Below, piece by piece: positions 8,433 through 16,371 of a stretch of DNA of 64,000 bases. Source of the stretch: Curvibacter cyanobacteriorum (GTDB taxonomy: Bacteria; Pseudomonadota; Gammaproteobacteria; Burkholderiales; Burkholderiaceae_C). The DNA lies in the NCBI RefSeq assembly GCF_028649475.1, contig NZ_JAQSIP010000010.1, positions 62,001-126,000 of the forward strand, given 5' to 3'. The number at the start of each line of letters is the position of its first letter. The stretch's first letter is position 1. The translations under genes were made by a program, and so were the position numbers. Below the pieces are notes generated by a model. That model made no database searches, had not been told where the DNA came from, and was given only the letters and a program-made list of their open reading frames with translations.

Positions 8433-9355
8433 GTCCCACGCCCCTGCGCCACTACCTGCAATTCAATGACCTGACGGCCGACGAATACGCCCATGTGCTG
8501 CAACGCGCGGCCGTCATCAAGAAGAAGTTCAAGGCCTACGAGAAGTACCACCCGCTGGCCGACCGCACGCTGGCGATGATCTTCGAGAAGGCCAGCACCC
8601 GCACCCGGGTGAGCTTTGAAGCCGGCATGTACCAGCTCGGGGGCTCGGTCGTGCACCTGACCACCGGCGACAGCCAGCTGGGCCGGGCCGAACCGATCGA
8701 GGACAGCGCCAAGGTCATCAGCCGCATGGTTGACCTGGTGATGATCCGCACCTACGGCCAGGACAAGATCGAGCGCTTTGCCGAGCATTCGCGCGTGCCG
8801 GTCATCAACGGCCTGACCAACGAGTTCCACCCCTGCCAGATCCTGGCCGACATCTTCACCTACATCGAGCACCGCGGCTCGATCCAGGGCAAGACGGTGG
8901 CCTGGGTGGGTGACGGCAACAACATGGCCAACACCTGGCTGCAGGCGGCCGAGTTGCTGGACTTCAAGGTGCACGTCAGCACCCCCAGCGGCTACGAAGT
9001 CAACGAGGCGGTGGCCGGCGTGCGCCAGCAAGACTGCTTCAAGGTCTTTGCCAACCCCATGGAAGCCTGCCGCGATGCCGACCTGGTGACCACTGACGTC
9101 TGGACCAGCATGGGCTACGAGGCCGAGAACGAAGCCCGCCGTGCGGCCTTTGCCGACTGGTGCGTGGACACCGAGATGATGAAGGTCGCCCGCCCGGACG
9201 CCCTGTTCATGCACTGCCTGCCCGCGCACCGCGGCGAGGAAGTGGAAGCCGACGTCATCGATGGCCCGCAATCGGTGGTCTGGGACGAAGCCGAGAACCG
9301 CATGCACGTGCAGAAGGCTTTGATGGAATTCCTGCTGCTGGGCCGCGTGGCCTGA
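8429..9355 (+). CDS. argF: Ornithine carbamoyltransferase
   Basis: Transfers the carbamoyl group from carbamoyl phosphate to ornithine, giving citrulline, in the cytoplasm. The 308-residue protein carries the three family signatures: STRTR at 56-60 (carbamoyl phosphate site), HPCQ at 134-137, and HCLP at 262-265 (ornithine site). It overlaps argD by four bases. The gene is followed after 23 bases by a small cysteine-cluster protein gene that may share the transcript. Confidence 0.96.
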   Translation: MSPTPLRHYLQFNDLTADEYAHVLQRAAVIKKKFKAYEKYHPLADRTLAMIFEKASTRTRVSFEAGMYQLGGSVVHLTTGDSQLGRAEPIEDSAKVISRMVDLVMIRTYGQDKIERFAEHSRVPVINGLTNEFHPCQILADIFTYIEHRGSIQGKTVAWVGDGNNMANTWLQAAELLDFKVHVSTPSGYEVNEAVAGVRQQDCFKVFANPMEACRDADLVTTDVWTSMGYEAENEARRAAFADWCVDTEMMKVARPDALFMHCLPAHRGEEVEADVIDGPQSVVWDEAENRMHVQKALMEFLLLGRVA

Positions 9356-9378
9356 GGCCCTGCCGCGTCGATCCGCCC

Positions 9379-9711
9379 ATGACCCATCCCTGCCTGAGCT
9401 GTGGCGCCTGCTGCGCCTCCTACCGGGTTGATTTTTCAGTCTATGAGCTCGACGACGCGGGCGGCAAGGTGCCGTCTGGCCTGGCGGTCGAGGTCAACGG
9501 CAGCACCTGCCGCATGCGGGGCACCGACCACGTCCCGATCCGCTGCGCGGCGCTGACCGGCCAGATCGGCCAGCGCGTGGGCTGCGGCATCTACGAGTGG
9601 CGCCCCTCGCCCTGCCATGAACTCGAACCCGGCGATTACGGCTGCGAAAAAGCCCGCGCCCGGCATGGCCTGCCGCCCTACGCCGAGGCCGTGGGCGACC
9701 GCATCGTCTGA
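9379..9711 (+). CDS. YkgJ-family cysteine cluster protein
   Basis: A 110-residue protein with the N-terminal CLSCGACCASYR motif and further Cys in CRMRG, RCAAL, VGCGIYEWRPSPC and YGC. This is the YkgJ/UPF0153 pattern, thought to bind zinc or an Fe-S cluster. The ATG at 9379 places the Cys motif at the very N-terminus, as in relatives; upstream in-frame codons lie inside argF. Its biological role is unknown. It probably rides on the argDF transcript. Confidence 0.85.
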   Translation: MTHPCLSCGACCASYRVDFSVYELDDAGGKVPSGLAVEVNGSTCRMRGTDHVPIRCAALTGQIGQRVGCGIYEWRPSPCHELEPGDYGCEKARARHGLPPYAEAVGDRIV

Positions 9712-9749
9712 GGCCTGTGCGCGGGCGCGGGCGCAGGCCCCACCGCCCG

Positions 9750-9808
9750 GCGGCCAGCGGGCGCCCTGCCCCCCGCGGCCAGCGGTCGCCCTCCCCCCTG
9801 CGGCCGGC
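9750..9808. repeat. 25-bp tandem repeat, two full copies plus a partial third
   Basis: Copies begin at 9750, 9775 and 9800 with the core GCGGCCAGCGG(G/T)CGCCCT. It lies in the convergent gap between the YkgJ-type gene and the Feo-linked small gene. Confidence 0.7.
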
Positions 9809-9826
9809 TGACCGGCCCCGTGCTTT

Positions 9827-10108
9827 TCAGCGGCCGGGGCGCATCCAGACCGGCGCCCGCTCGCGCGGGTCTCCCGGGTCACCCGAGTGGAGCGACTGAA
9901 GCGACTGGGGCGACTGGGACAACTTGGCCAGCGTCTTGGCCGGTGCCGCACACCCAGTGCAATCGCTGCAGGCGCTGCAGCCCGGCGCCTCACCGAGGCC
10001 CTTTTGCAGGCGGCCCAGCGGGCGGCGCCAGGCGGCCGGCATCCAGTACCAGAACGCGTAGCCACCAGCGACCATCACCACGCCCCCGACCAGAAAGTGC
10101 TGCCACAT
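9827..10108 (-). CDS. Small Feo-linked membrane protein with CxxCxxCxxC motif
   Basis: A 93-residue protein starting two bases after the feoB stop, so clearly part of the feo operon. It has one N-terminal membrane segment (about residues 5-24), then a basic stretch, then Cys44, Cys47, Cys50 and Cys53 in the pattern CxxCxxCxxC, and a Ser/Gln/Pro-rich tail. It matches the kind of small protein often found after feoB in Burkholderiales (DUF6587-like, from memory). The spacing of the Cys residues suggests an Fe-S cluster or metal site on the cytoplasmic side. It may act like FeoC, the Fe-S accessory protein of enterobacteria, but shows no winged-helix sequence. Function is inferred from context only. 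Confidence 0.7.
   Translation of the reverse strand: MWQHFLVGGVVMVAGGYAFWYWMPAAWRRPLGRLQKGLGEAPGCSACSDCTGCAAPAKTLAKLSQSPQSLQSLHSGDPGDPRERAPVWMRPGR
9892..9918. repeat. 9-bp tandem repeat in the tail of the Feo-linked small gene
   Basis: GCGACTG(AA/GG) occurs three times in a row. It encodes the SQSPQSLQS tail of the 93-residue protein, in frame (three codons per unit), so copy-number change would lengthen or shorten the tail without a frameshift. Confidence 0.7.
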
Positions 10109-10110
10109 GT

Positions 10111-11997
10111 TCAAGCCCCCCCCAGCCACGACGCGACGCGGTAGGTGAGCCAGCTGGCCCCGTAGGCCAGGGCAAACAGGTACCCGGCCATCAAGGCCAC
10201 ATAGCGCCAGCTGTTGGTCTCGCGGCGCACAGCCGCCAGGGTGGAGATGCACTGCGGCGCAAACACATACCAGACCAGCAGCGACAGGGCCGTGGCCAGC
10301 GACCAGCTGTGGGCGATCAGGGGCCCCAGCGCTGCGGCCACATCGTCACCGCTGGCCGACAGGGCATACACCGTGCCCAAGGCCCCCACCGCGACCTCGC
10401 GGGCGGCCAGGCCGGGCACCAGGGCGATGGCGATTTGCCAATTGAAACCGATCGGGGCAAACACCCACTCCAGGGCCTGGCCCAATTGCCCGGCCAGGCT
10501 GTACTGGATGGCAGGCCCGGTGGCGCCCTCGGGCGGGCCCGGGAAGGTGGACAGGAACCACAGCAGGATCATCAGGGCGAGGATGATGCTGCCCACGCGC
10601 TTGATGAAGATCATCGCGCGCTCCATCAGGCCCAGCATCAGGTTGCGCACACCAGGCACCCGGTAGGCGGGCAACTCCATCACCAGCGGGGTGGGCCCCA
10701 CCTTGCCGCGCCACAGCTTGAACACCGCGGCCACGGCCATGGCGCCCAGGATGCCGCCGGCGTACAAGCCGAACATCACCAGGCCCTGCAAATTGAACAC
10801 CCCGGCCACCGTGCGCTCGGGAATGAAGGCGCTGATCAGCAGGGCGTACACCGGCAGCCGGGCCGAGCAGGTCATCAGCGGCGCGATCATGATGGTCACC
10901 AGGCGGTCGCGCCAGTGGGTGATGGTGCGGGTCGCCATGACGCCCGGAATGGCGCAGGCAAAGCTCGACAGCAGCGGAATGAAAGACCGCCCCGACAGGC
11001 CCACGGTGCCCATCACGCGGTCCAGCAGGAACGCCGCGCGCGGCAAGTAGCCCGAGTCCTCGAGCACCAGGATGAAGAAGAACAGGATCAGGATCTGCGG
11101 CAAGAACACCAGCACGCCCCCGGCGCCCGCGAGCACACCGTCGGTGATCAGGCTTTGCAGCACGCCCTCGGGCAGGTGTTCGCGCACCAGTTCGGCCAGC
11201 GCCTCCACCCCGCCCTTGATGGCGTCCATGGGCACCGTGGCCCAGCTGAACACCGCCTGGAACATCATGAACAGCGTGAACGCCAGGATCAACATGCCCC
11301 ACAGCGGGTGCAGCACAACGCCGTCGATCGCGTCGTCGCCGCGCAGGCTGTCACGCCGCGCCTGCACCGCGAGGCGCAGGATCCGGCGCACCTCCAGCTG
11401 GGTGGCGGTGACCTCGTCAAAATGCGGCGGCTGCCACGGGGTGTGGGCGCGATCGGCCGCGCCCGCGGCCTGCCATTGATCGAGGTAGGCGAGCAACTCG
11501 CGTGCGCCATCGTGGCGCACGCCCACGGTCTCGAGCACGGGCAGGCCCAGCTCGCGCGACAGCACCTCGCGGTCAATCACGATGCCCTCGCGGCGCGCTG
11601 CGTCGCTCATGTTCAGGGCCAGCACCATGGGCAGGCCCAGGGCCTTGGCTTCCAGCACCAGGCGCAGGTTGAGCTGCAGGTTGGTCGCGTCAGCCACGCA
11701 GACCAACAGGTCCGGCAGGGGCTCCCCGGGGCGGTGGCCGGTGACGATGTCGCGCGTCACGGCCTCGTCGGCGCTCAGCGCGTTCAGGCTGTAGGCCCCG
11801 GGCAGGTCCAGCACCACGACGCGGCGCCCGCCAGCGGTGTGCAAGGCGCCCTCTTTGCGCTCGACCGTCACGCCCGCGTAGTTGGCCACCTTCTGGCGGC
11901 TGCCCGTGAGCAGGTTGAACAGGGCGGTCTTGCCGCAGTTGGGGTTGCCCAGCAGGGCGGCCCGCACCGGGCGGGTCAGGGCCTCGGCCGCGCTCAT
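10111..11997 (-). CDS. feoB: Ferrous iron transport protein B
   Basis: Inner-membrane Fe(II) uptake protein with an N-terminal GTPase domain. The 628-residue protein shows G1 GNPNCGKT at 17-24, G3 DLPGAYSL at 64-71 and G4 as NMSD at 129-132, a variant of NxxD. The C-terminal half holds the gate and membrane segments, including the paired CSARLPVYALL and APQCISTLAAV motifs whose Cys residues are conserved in the family. It is shorter than E. coli FeoB (773) but normal for betaproteobacteria. Its ATG overlaps the feoA stop, and a small CxxC protein follows two bases later. Confidence 0.95.
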   Translation of the reverse strand: MSAAEALTRPVRAALLGNPNCGKTALFNLLTGSRQKVANYAGVTVERKEGALHTAGGRRVVVLDLPGAYSLNALSADEAVTRDIVTGHRPGEPLPDLLVCVADATNLQLNLRLVLEAKALGLPMVLALNMSDAARREGIVIDREVLSRELGLPVLETVGVRHDGARELLAYLDQWQAAGAADRAHTPWQPPHFDEVTATQLEVRRILRLAVQARRDSLRGDDAIDGVVLHPLWGMLILAFTLFMMFQAVFSWATVPMDAIKGGVEALAELVREHLPEGVLQSLITDGVLAGAGGVLVFLPQILILFFFILVLEDSGYLPRAAFLLDRVMGTVGLSGRSFIPLLSSFACAIPGVMATRTITHWRDRLVTIMIAPLMTCSARLPVYALLISAFIPERTVAGVFNLQGLVMFGLYAGGILGAMAVAAVFKLWRGKVGPTPLVMELPAYRVPGVRNLMLGLMERAMIFIKRVGSIILALMILLWFLSTFPGPPEGATGPAIQYSLAGQLGQALEWVFAPIGFNWQIAIALVPGLAAREVAVGALGTVYALSASGDDVAAALGPLIAHSWSLATALSLLVWYVFAPQCISTLAAVRRETNSWRYVALMAGYLFALAYGASWLTYRVASWLGGA

Positions 11998-12305
11998 GCA
12001 GCACCTCCGGCCTGAGGCGCGGTGGCGCTCACGCGGACCAAAGCGGCCTCGTGGTGGCGCAAGGCAAACGTGGTGTGCCCCACCCGCACGGCGATGGGGT
12101 CGGCCGACGGGAAGCCCTTGGCAATCACCTTCACCGGCTCGCCTGGCAGAAAGCCGATTTCAAGCAGGCGCAGCAGCAGGTCGTGGTCTTGTGGCGCATT
12201 GCGGGTGTCCAAGCGCGACACCCAGGCCTCGGTGCGCAGGGGCAGTTCATGCAGACCCAGATCAGCACCAGGTCGGGAAGCTAGGGAGTGGGAAGCGCTT
12301 GGCAC
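11994..12305 (-). CDS. feoA: Ferrous iron transport protein A
   Basis: A small SH3-like accessory protein of FeoB. The core LLLRLLEIGFLPGEPVKVIAKG and FALRHHEAALVRV are typical. The start is uncertain. GTG at 12305 gives 103 residues, has AAAGG five bases upstream and leaves the Fur-box-like sequence outside the gene, so it is preferred. An ATG at 12359 would add 18 residues and put the Fur-box-like site inside the coding sequence. It overlaps feoB by four bases. Confidence 0.85.
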   Translation of the reverse strand: MPSASHSLASRPGADLGLHELPLRTEAWVSRLDTRNAPQDHDLLLRLLEIGFLPGEPVKVIAKGFPSADPIAVRVGHTTFALRHHEAALVRVSATAPQAGGAA

Positions 12306-12317
12306 AGCTGCCTTTTG

Positions 12318-12337
12318 AATGAAAACAATTCTTATTC
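12318..12337. promoter_or_regulatory. Fur-box-like operator of the feo operon
   Basis: On the minus strand the sequence reads AATAAGAATTGTTTTCATTC, close to the Fur consensus with its GA(T/G)AAT-type half-sites. It lies just upstream of the preferred feoA start, where iron-dependent repression of feoAB is expected. It also sits about 80 bases from kynB, on the other side. Confidence 0.7.
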
Positions 12338-12414
12338 TAGCGGCTCGCAAAATTGCCATCTCGTTGTAAAAAACCGACACCACGAGGTCTTCAAGGCCAT
12401 TAACTTCACGCCCC

Positions 12415-13050
12415 ATGACAAAGCTCTGGGATCTCTGGGACATTTCCCCCCCACTCCACGCCGACGCACCGGTCTTTCCGGGCGACACGCCCTACCAGCA
12501 ACACTGGAACGCCCGCATCACGCCCGAGTGCCCGGTCAATGTGGCCACCCTCACACTGTCGCCCCATGTCGGCGCGCACGCCGATGCCCCCCTGCACTAC
12601 GACCCCGAGGGCGCGCCCGTTGGACTGCTCGACCTGGCCCCTTTCCTGGGCCCCTGCCGCGTGATCCATGCCTGCCAAGCGCGCCCGCTGGTGCAATGGC
12701 GCGACATCGAACACGCCTTGGTCGATCTGCCTGCGCGCGTGTTGGTGCGCACTTACGCGCAAAGCCCCACCCGCTGGGACCCCGATCTGCCGGCCTATGC
12801 GCCCGAGGTGCTGGAGCGCCTGGCCGACCTGGGCGTGCAGCTGGTCGGCATCGACAGCGCCAGCATCGACCCGGCCGACAGCAAGACGCTGGACAGCCAC
12901 CAGGTGATCCGCCGGCGTGGCCTGCGCGTGCTGGAAAACCTGCTGCTCGACGCCGTGCCCGAGGGCGATTACGAACTCATCGCCCTGCCGCTCAAATTGA
13001 TCACGGCCGACGCCTCGCCGGTGCGCGCCGTGTTGCGCCGCCCGCGCTGA
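12415..13050 (+). CDS. kynB: Kynurenine formamidase
   Basis: Hydrolyses N-formylkynurenine to kynurenine, second step of tryptophan degradation. The 211-residue metal-dependent hydrolase of the cyclase family shows the metal-binding motif HVGAHADAPLHYD (about residues 53-65) and the family DSASIDP segment. Length matches characterised KynB. It opens a kynB-kynU-kynA cluster in which the genes are 57 and 3 bases apart. The gene is divergent from feoA. No kynR (Lrp-type regulator) lies beside it, unlike the arrangement in Pseudomonas and many Burkholderia. Confidence 0.95.
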   Translation: MTKLWDLWDISPPLHADAPVFPGDTPYQQHWNARITPECPVNVATLTLSPHVGAHADAPLHYDPEGAPVGLLDLAPFLGPCRVIHACQARPLVQWRDIEHALVDLPARVLVRTYAQSPTRWDPDLPAYAPEVLERLADLGVQLVGIDSASIDPADSKTLDSHQVIRRRGLRVLENLLLDAVPEGDYELIALPLKLITADASPVRAVLRRPR

Positions 13051-13107
13051 TGCCCACCGGCCGCCCCCTTTTTTTTGCATTGCCCAGCCCTTTCAAGAGA
13101 CACCACC

Positions 13108-14418
13108 ATGACCACCACCCCACCGACCCTGCAGGACTGCCTGGCGCTGGATGCGCAAGACCCCCTGCGCGATTTGAAGCAGCTGTTCCAACTGCCTGAA
13201 GGCGTGATCTACCTCGACGGCAACTCGCTGGGCGTGCTGCCCGCCGCCACCCCGGCCCGCGTCGCCCAAGTGGTCACCGGCGAATGGGGCGACGGCCTGA
13301 TCCGCAGCTGGAACAGCGCCGGCTGGTTCGACCTGCCGCAGCGCCTGGGCAACCAACTGGCCCCACTGGTGGGCGCCGGCCCGAACCAGCTGGTGTGCAC
13401 CGACAGCACCTCGATCAACCTGTACAAGGTGCTCTCGGCCGCGCTCAACATCGCGCGCGAAGACGCCCCGCAGCGAAAGCGCATCGTCAGCGAGCGCAGC
13501 AACTTCCCGACCGACCTGTACATCGCCGAATCGCTGGCGCGTGAACGGGGTCTGGAGCTGGTGCTGGTCGAGCCCGAGGAAGTGTTGGGCGCCCTGGACG
13601 AGCAGGTCGCCGTGCTGATGCTGACCCACGTCAACTACCGCACCGGCGCCATGCTGGACATGGCCGCCGTGACCGCCGCCGCCCACGCCGCCGGCGCCCT
13701 GACCGTGTGGGACCTGGCGCACAGCGCTGGCGCCGTGCCGGTCGACCTGCAAGGTGCAGAGGCTGACTTTGCGATTGGCTGCGGCTACAAATACCTCAAC
13801 GGCGGCCCCGGTGCCCCGGCCTTTGTCTGGGCCCACCCGCGCCACGCCAGCCGCTTCTGGCAGCCGCTGTCGGGCTGGTGGGGCCATGCCGCGCCCTTTG
13901 CCTTCACGCCCGACTACCAACCCGCGGAGGGCATTGCCCGCTACCTGTGCGGCACCCAGCCCATCCTCAGCCTGGCCGCGCTCGAATGCGGCTTGGACAC
14001 CCTGCACGCGGCCGATGCGCTGGGCGGCATGGCCGCGCTGCGCGCCAAGTCGCTGGCCTTGACCGACCTGTTCATTGAACTGGTCGAGGCCCGCTGCGCT
14101 GGCCACGGCCTGGGCCTGGCCACGCCGCGCGCCCACGCCGAGCGGGGCTCGCAGGTCAGCCTGACGCGCATCAACCCGGCCGAGCCGAGCGGCCCCTCGG
14201 GCGCCTACGCCATCGTGCAGGCGCTGATCGCGCGCGGCGTGATCGGCGACTTCCGACGCGGCGACGGCGCGGCCCACCCCGACATCCTGCGCTTTGGCTT
14301 CACCCCGCTGTACATCGGCTACGCCGACGTCTGGCACGCGGTCGAACAACTGCGCGAGGTGCTGAGCACCGGTGCCTGGCAAGCCCCTGAATTCAACCAA
14401 ACCCACGCAGTGACCTGA
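13108..14418 (+). CDS. kynU: Kynureninase
   Basis: PLP enzyme cleaving kynurenine to anthranilate and alanine. The 436-residue protein has the PLP-binding Lys228 in [17 protein letters not shown], the N-terminal YLDGNSLG motif, and the [13 protein letters not shown] motif with the PLP-binding Asp. The ATG at 13108 fits the family N-terminus; an open stretch upstream lacks homology. It lies between kynB and kynA in one transcription unit. Confidence 0.96.
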   Translation: MTTTPPTLQDCLALDAQDPLRDLKQLFQLPEGVIYLDGNSLGVLPAATPARVAQVVTGEWGDGLIRSWNSAGWFDLPQRLGNQLAPLVGAGPNQLVCTDSTSINLYKVLSAALNIAREDAPQRKRIVSERSNFPTDLYIAESLARERGLELVLVEPEEVLGALDEQVAVLMLTHVNYRTGAMLDMAAVTAAAHAAGALTVWDLAHSAGAVPVDLQGAEADFAIGCGYKYLNGGPGAPAFVWAHPRHASRFWQPLSGWWGHAAPFAFTPDYQPAEGIARYLCGTQPILSLAALECGLDTLHAADALGGMAALRAKSLALTDLFIELVEARCAGHGLGLATPRAHAERGSQVSLTRINPAEPSGPSGAYAIVQALIARGVIGDFRRGDGAAHPDILRFGFTPLYIGYADVWHAVEQLREVLSTGAWQAPEFNQTHAVT

Positions 14419-14421
14419 GCC

Positions 14422-15321
14422 ATGTGCCCTTTCCACCCCACCGCCTCTGGCACCGAAGCGACCGCTGCGGCCAGCCCGACCCCGCAGGACACGGCCCGCA
14501 TCGTGGTCGAAGAGAAGGCCCAACTCGACTTCAGCCAGTCCATGAGCTATGGCGACTACCTGCAGCTCGACCAGATCCTGAGCGCGCAACACCCGCGCTC
14601 GCCCGACCACAACGAGATGCTCTTCATCGTGCAGCACCAGACCAGCGAGCTGTGGATGAAACTCATGCTGCACGAACTGGGCGCAGCGATTGAGCATGTG
14701 GCGCTGGACCAGTTGCCCACCGCCTTCAAGATGCTGGCCCGGGTCAGCAAGATCATGGAACAGCTGGTGCACGCCTGGGACGTGCTGGCCACCATGACGC
14801 CGCCCGAATACAGCGCCATCCGGCCCTACCTGGTCAGCTCCAGCGGCTTTCAAAGCTACCAGTACCGCTGCATCGAGTTCGCGCTGGGCAACAAGAATGC
14901 GGCCATGCTCAAGCCCCACGCGCACCGCCCCGACCTGCTGGCCCAGGTGCAGGCGCGCTACCAGGCGCCTTCCTTGTACGACCAGTCGCTGCGCCTGCTG
15001 GCCCGCCGCGGCCTGGTGGTGCCCAGCAGCCACACCGAGCGCGACTGGACCCAACCCTACACCGCCAGCGCCGAGGTCGAACAGGCCTGGCTGCAGGTTT
15101 ACCGCGACCCGCAGGCCCATTGGGACCTGTACCAGCTCGGCGAGGAACTGACCGACCTCGAAGACGCCTTCCGTCTGTGGCGCTTCCGCCATGTGACCAC
15201 GGTGGAGCGTGTGATCGGCTTCAAGCGCGGCACCGGCGGCACCGGCGGCGTGAGCTACCTGCGCAAGATGCTCGACGTGGTGCTGTTCCCCGAAATCTGG
15301 AGCCTGCGCACCCAACTCTGA
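14422..15321 (+). CDS. kynA: Tryptophan 2,3-dioxygenase
   Basis: Heme enzyme that opens the indole ring of L-tryptophan to N-formylkynurenine, the committed step of the kyn pathway. The 299-residue protein carries [12 protein letters not shown], the [14 protein letters not shown] motif (substrate and heme pocket) and the [20 protein letters not shown]-terminus with the family's Gly-rich loop. It starts three bases after kynU stops. The N-terminal 35 residues are a variable, low-complexity extension. Confidence 0.96.
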   Translation: MCPFHPTASGTEATAAASPTPQDTARIVVEEKAQLDFSQSMSYGDYLQLDQILSAQHPRSPDHNEMLFIVQHQTSELWMKLMLHELGAAIEHVALDQLPTAFKMLARVSKIMEQLVHAWDVLATMTPPEYSAIRPYLVSSSGFQSYQYRCIEFALGNKNAAMLKPHAHRPDLLAQVQARYQAPSLYDQSLRLLARRGLVVPSSHTERDWTQPYTASAEVEQAWLQVYRDPQAHWDLYQLGEELTDLEDAFRLWRFRHVTTVERVIGFKRGTGGTGGVSYLRKMLDVVLFPEIWSLRTQL

Positions 15322-15388
15322 GCCGCAGGTCGACTGTCGGCGCTCGGTCGCCCCGCCCTGGCGCACAAAAAGCAGCCCACGCACTTAT

Positions 15389-15416
15389 GCTGCAGTGCAC
15401 AATAGCTGCATTGCAA
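15389..15416. promoter_or_regulatory. Paired TGCA-N-TGCA elements upstream of the ParA-like gene
   Basis: GCTGCAGTGCAC (15389-15400) and GCTGCATTGCAA (15405-15416) are two similar, internally palindromic sequences repeated at 16-base spacing. They lie 18-45 bases before the ATG at 15434. They resemble the TGC/GCA-type sites bound by PhaR, the polyhydroxybutyrate regulator, in front of phasin genes; this likeness is from memory, not from a search. Confidence 0.5.
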
Positions 15417-15433
15417 CTGCACGGAAACAGGGT

Positions 15434-16204
15434 ATGCGACGCGTTGTGTTCAATCAAAAGGGCGGGGTCGGCAAGTCCACCATCACCAGCAACCTGGCCG
15501 CCATCGGCGCGGCCCGCGGTCTGCGGACCCTGGTCGTCGACCTCGACGCCCAGGGCAATTCAAGCCGCTACCTGCTGGGCGACGCGATCGAACAAGGCCC
15601 GGCTGGGGCGGCCGAGTTCTTTGACACCACGCTCAAGTTCACCCTGCGCAACCCAGCGACCAGCGAGTTCATTGTCGAATCGCCCTGGGAGCATCTGCAT
15701 GTGATGGCCGCCAGCCCGCAGCTCGAAGAGCTGCACAGCAAGCTGGAAAGCCGCTACAAGATCTACAAGCTGCGCGACGCCTTGAACGAACTGGACGACG
15801 CCTACGACCTGGTCTGGATCGACACCCCGCCGGCGCTGAACTTCTACACCCGCTCAGCGCTGATCGCGGCCCAGTCCTGCCTGATCCCCTTTGATTGCGA
15901 TGACTTCTCGCGCCGCGCCCTGTACGGCCTGCTGGACAGCGTGAAAGAAATCCAGGCCGACCACAACAGCGCCCTCGAGGTGGAGGGCATCGTCGTCAAC
16001 CAGTTTCAGCCCCGCGCGGCCCTGCCCAAGCGCACGGTGCAAGAGCTGGTCGATGAAGGCCTGCCGGTGCTGGAGCCCTACCTCAGCGCCAGCGTGAAGA
16101 TCAAAGAATCGCACGAACGCGCCTGCCCCATGATCCATTTGGACCCCCGCCACAAGCTGACGCAGGAGTTCGTCGCCCTGTTTGACGCCCTGCAAGGCGA
16201 ATGA
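15434..16204 (+). CDS. ParA family ATPase (orphan)
   Basis: A 256-residue ParA/MinD-type P-loop ATPase with the deviant Walker A KGGVGKST at residues 9-16, VDLDAQGNSS (Walker A') and the VWIDTPPAL motif (Walker B). No ParB partner or parS-like site is adjacent, so it is an orphan, not a chromosome-segregation pair. ATG at 15434 puts the P-loop at the N-terminus; a GTG 13 codons upstream would overlap the repeated TGCA elements. It follows kynA by 112 bases, probably with its own promoter. Such orphan ATPases position plasmids, protein clusters or storage granules; the cargo here is unknown. Confidence 0.85.
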   Translation: MRRVVFNQKGGVGKSTITSNLAAIGAARGLRTLVVDLDAQGNSSRYLLGDAIEQGPAGAAEFFDTTLKFTLRNPATSEFIVESPWEHLHVMAASPQLEELHSKLESRYKIYKLRDALNELDDAYDLVWIDTPPALNFYTRSALIAAQSCLIPFDCDDFSRRALYGLLDSVKEIQADHNSALEVEGIVVNQFQPRAALPKRTVQELVDEGLPVLEPYLSASVKIKESHERACPMIHLDPRHKLTQEFVALFDALQGE

Positions 16205-16371
16205 ACGTGCCCGCCTGAGCGCGGGGCGGTCGGTGCCGGCGCATTCCCGCCAGCCTGGGTGCGCCCCGCGGGGCCACGCACAAAGCACAACACCCTGGCC
16301 GCCTCGCTTCGCACGGGACGGCACAGGGTGTGCAGATCAGGGTCGGGCGGGCCGGGGGCCCGCGGTCGGGT

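Noticed and set aside
15395-15433. Earlier GTG start for the ParA-like gene
   Set aside because: It would put the paired TGCA elements inside the coding region and add residues before the P-loop that are absent in the family.
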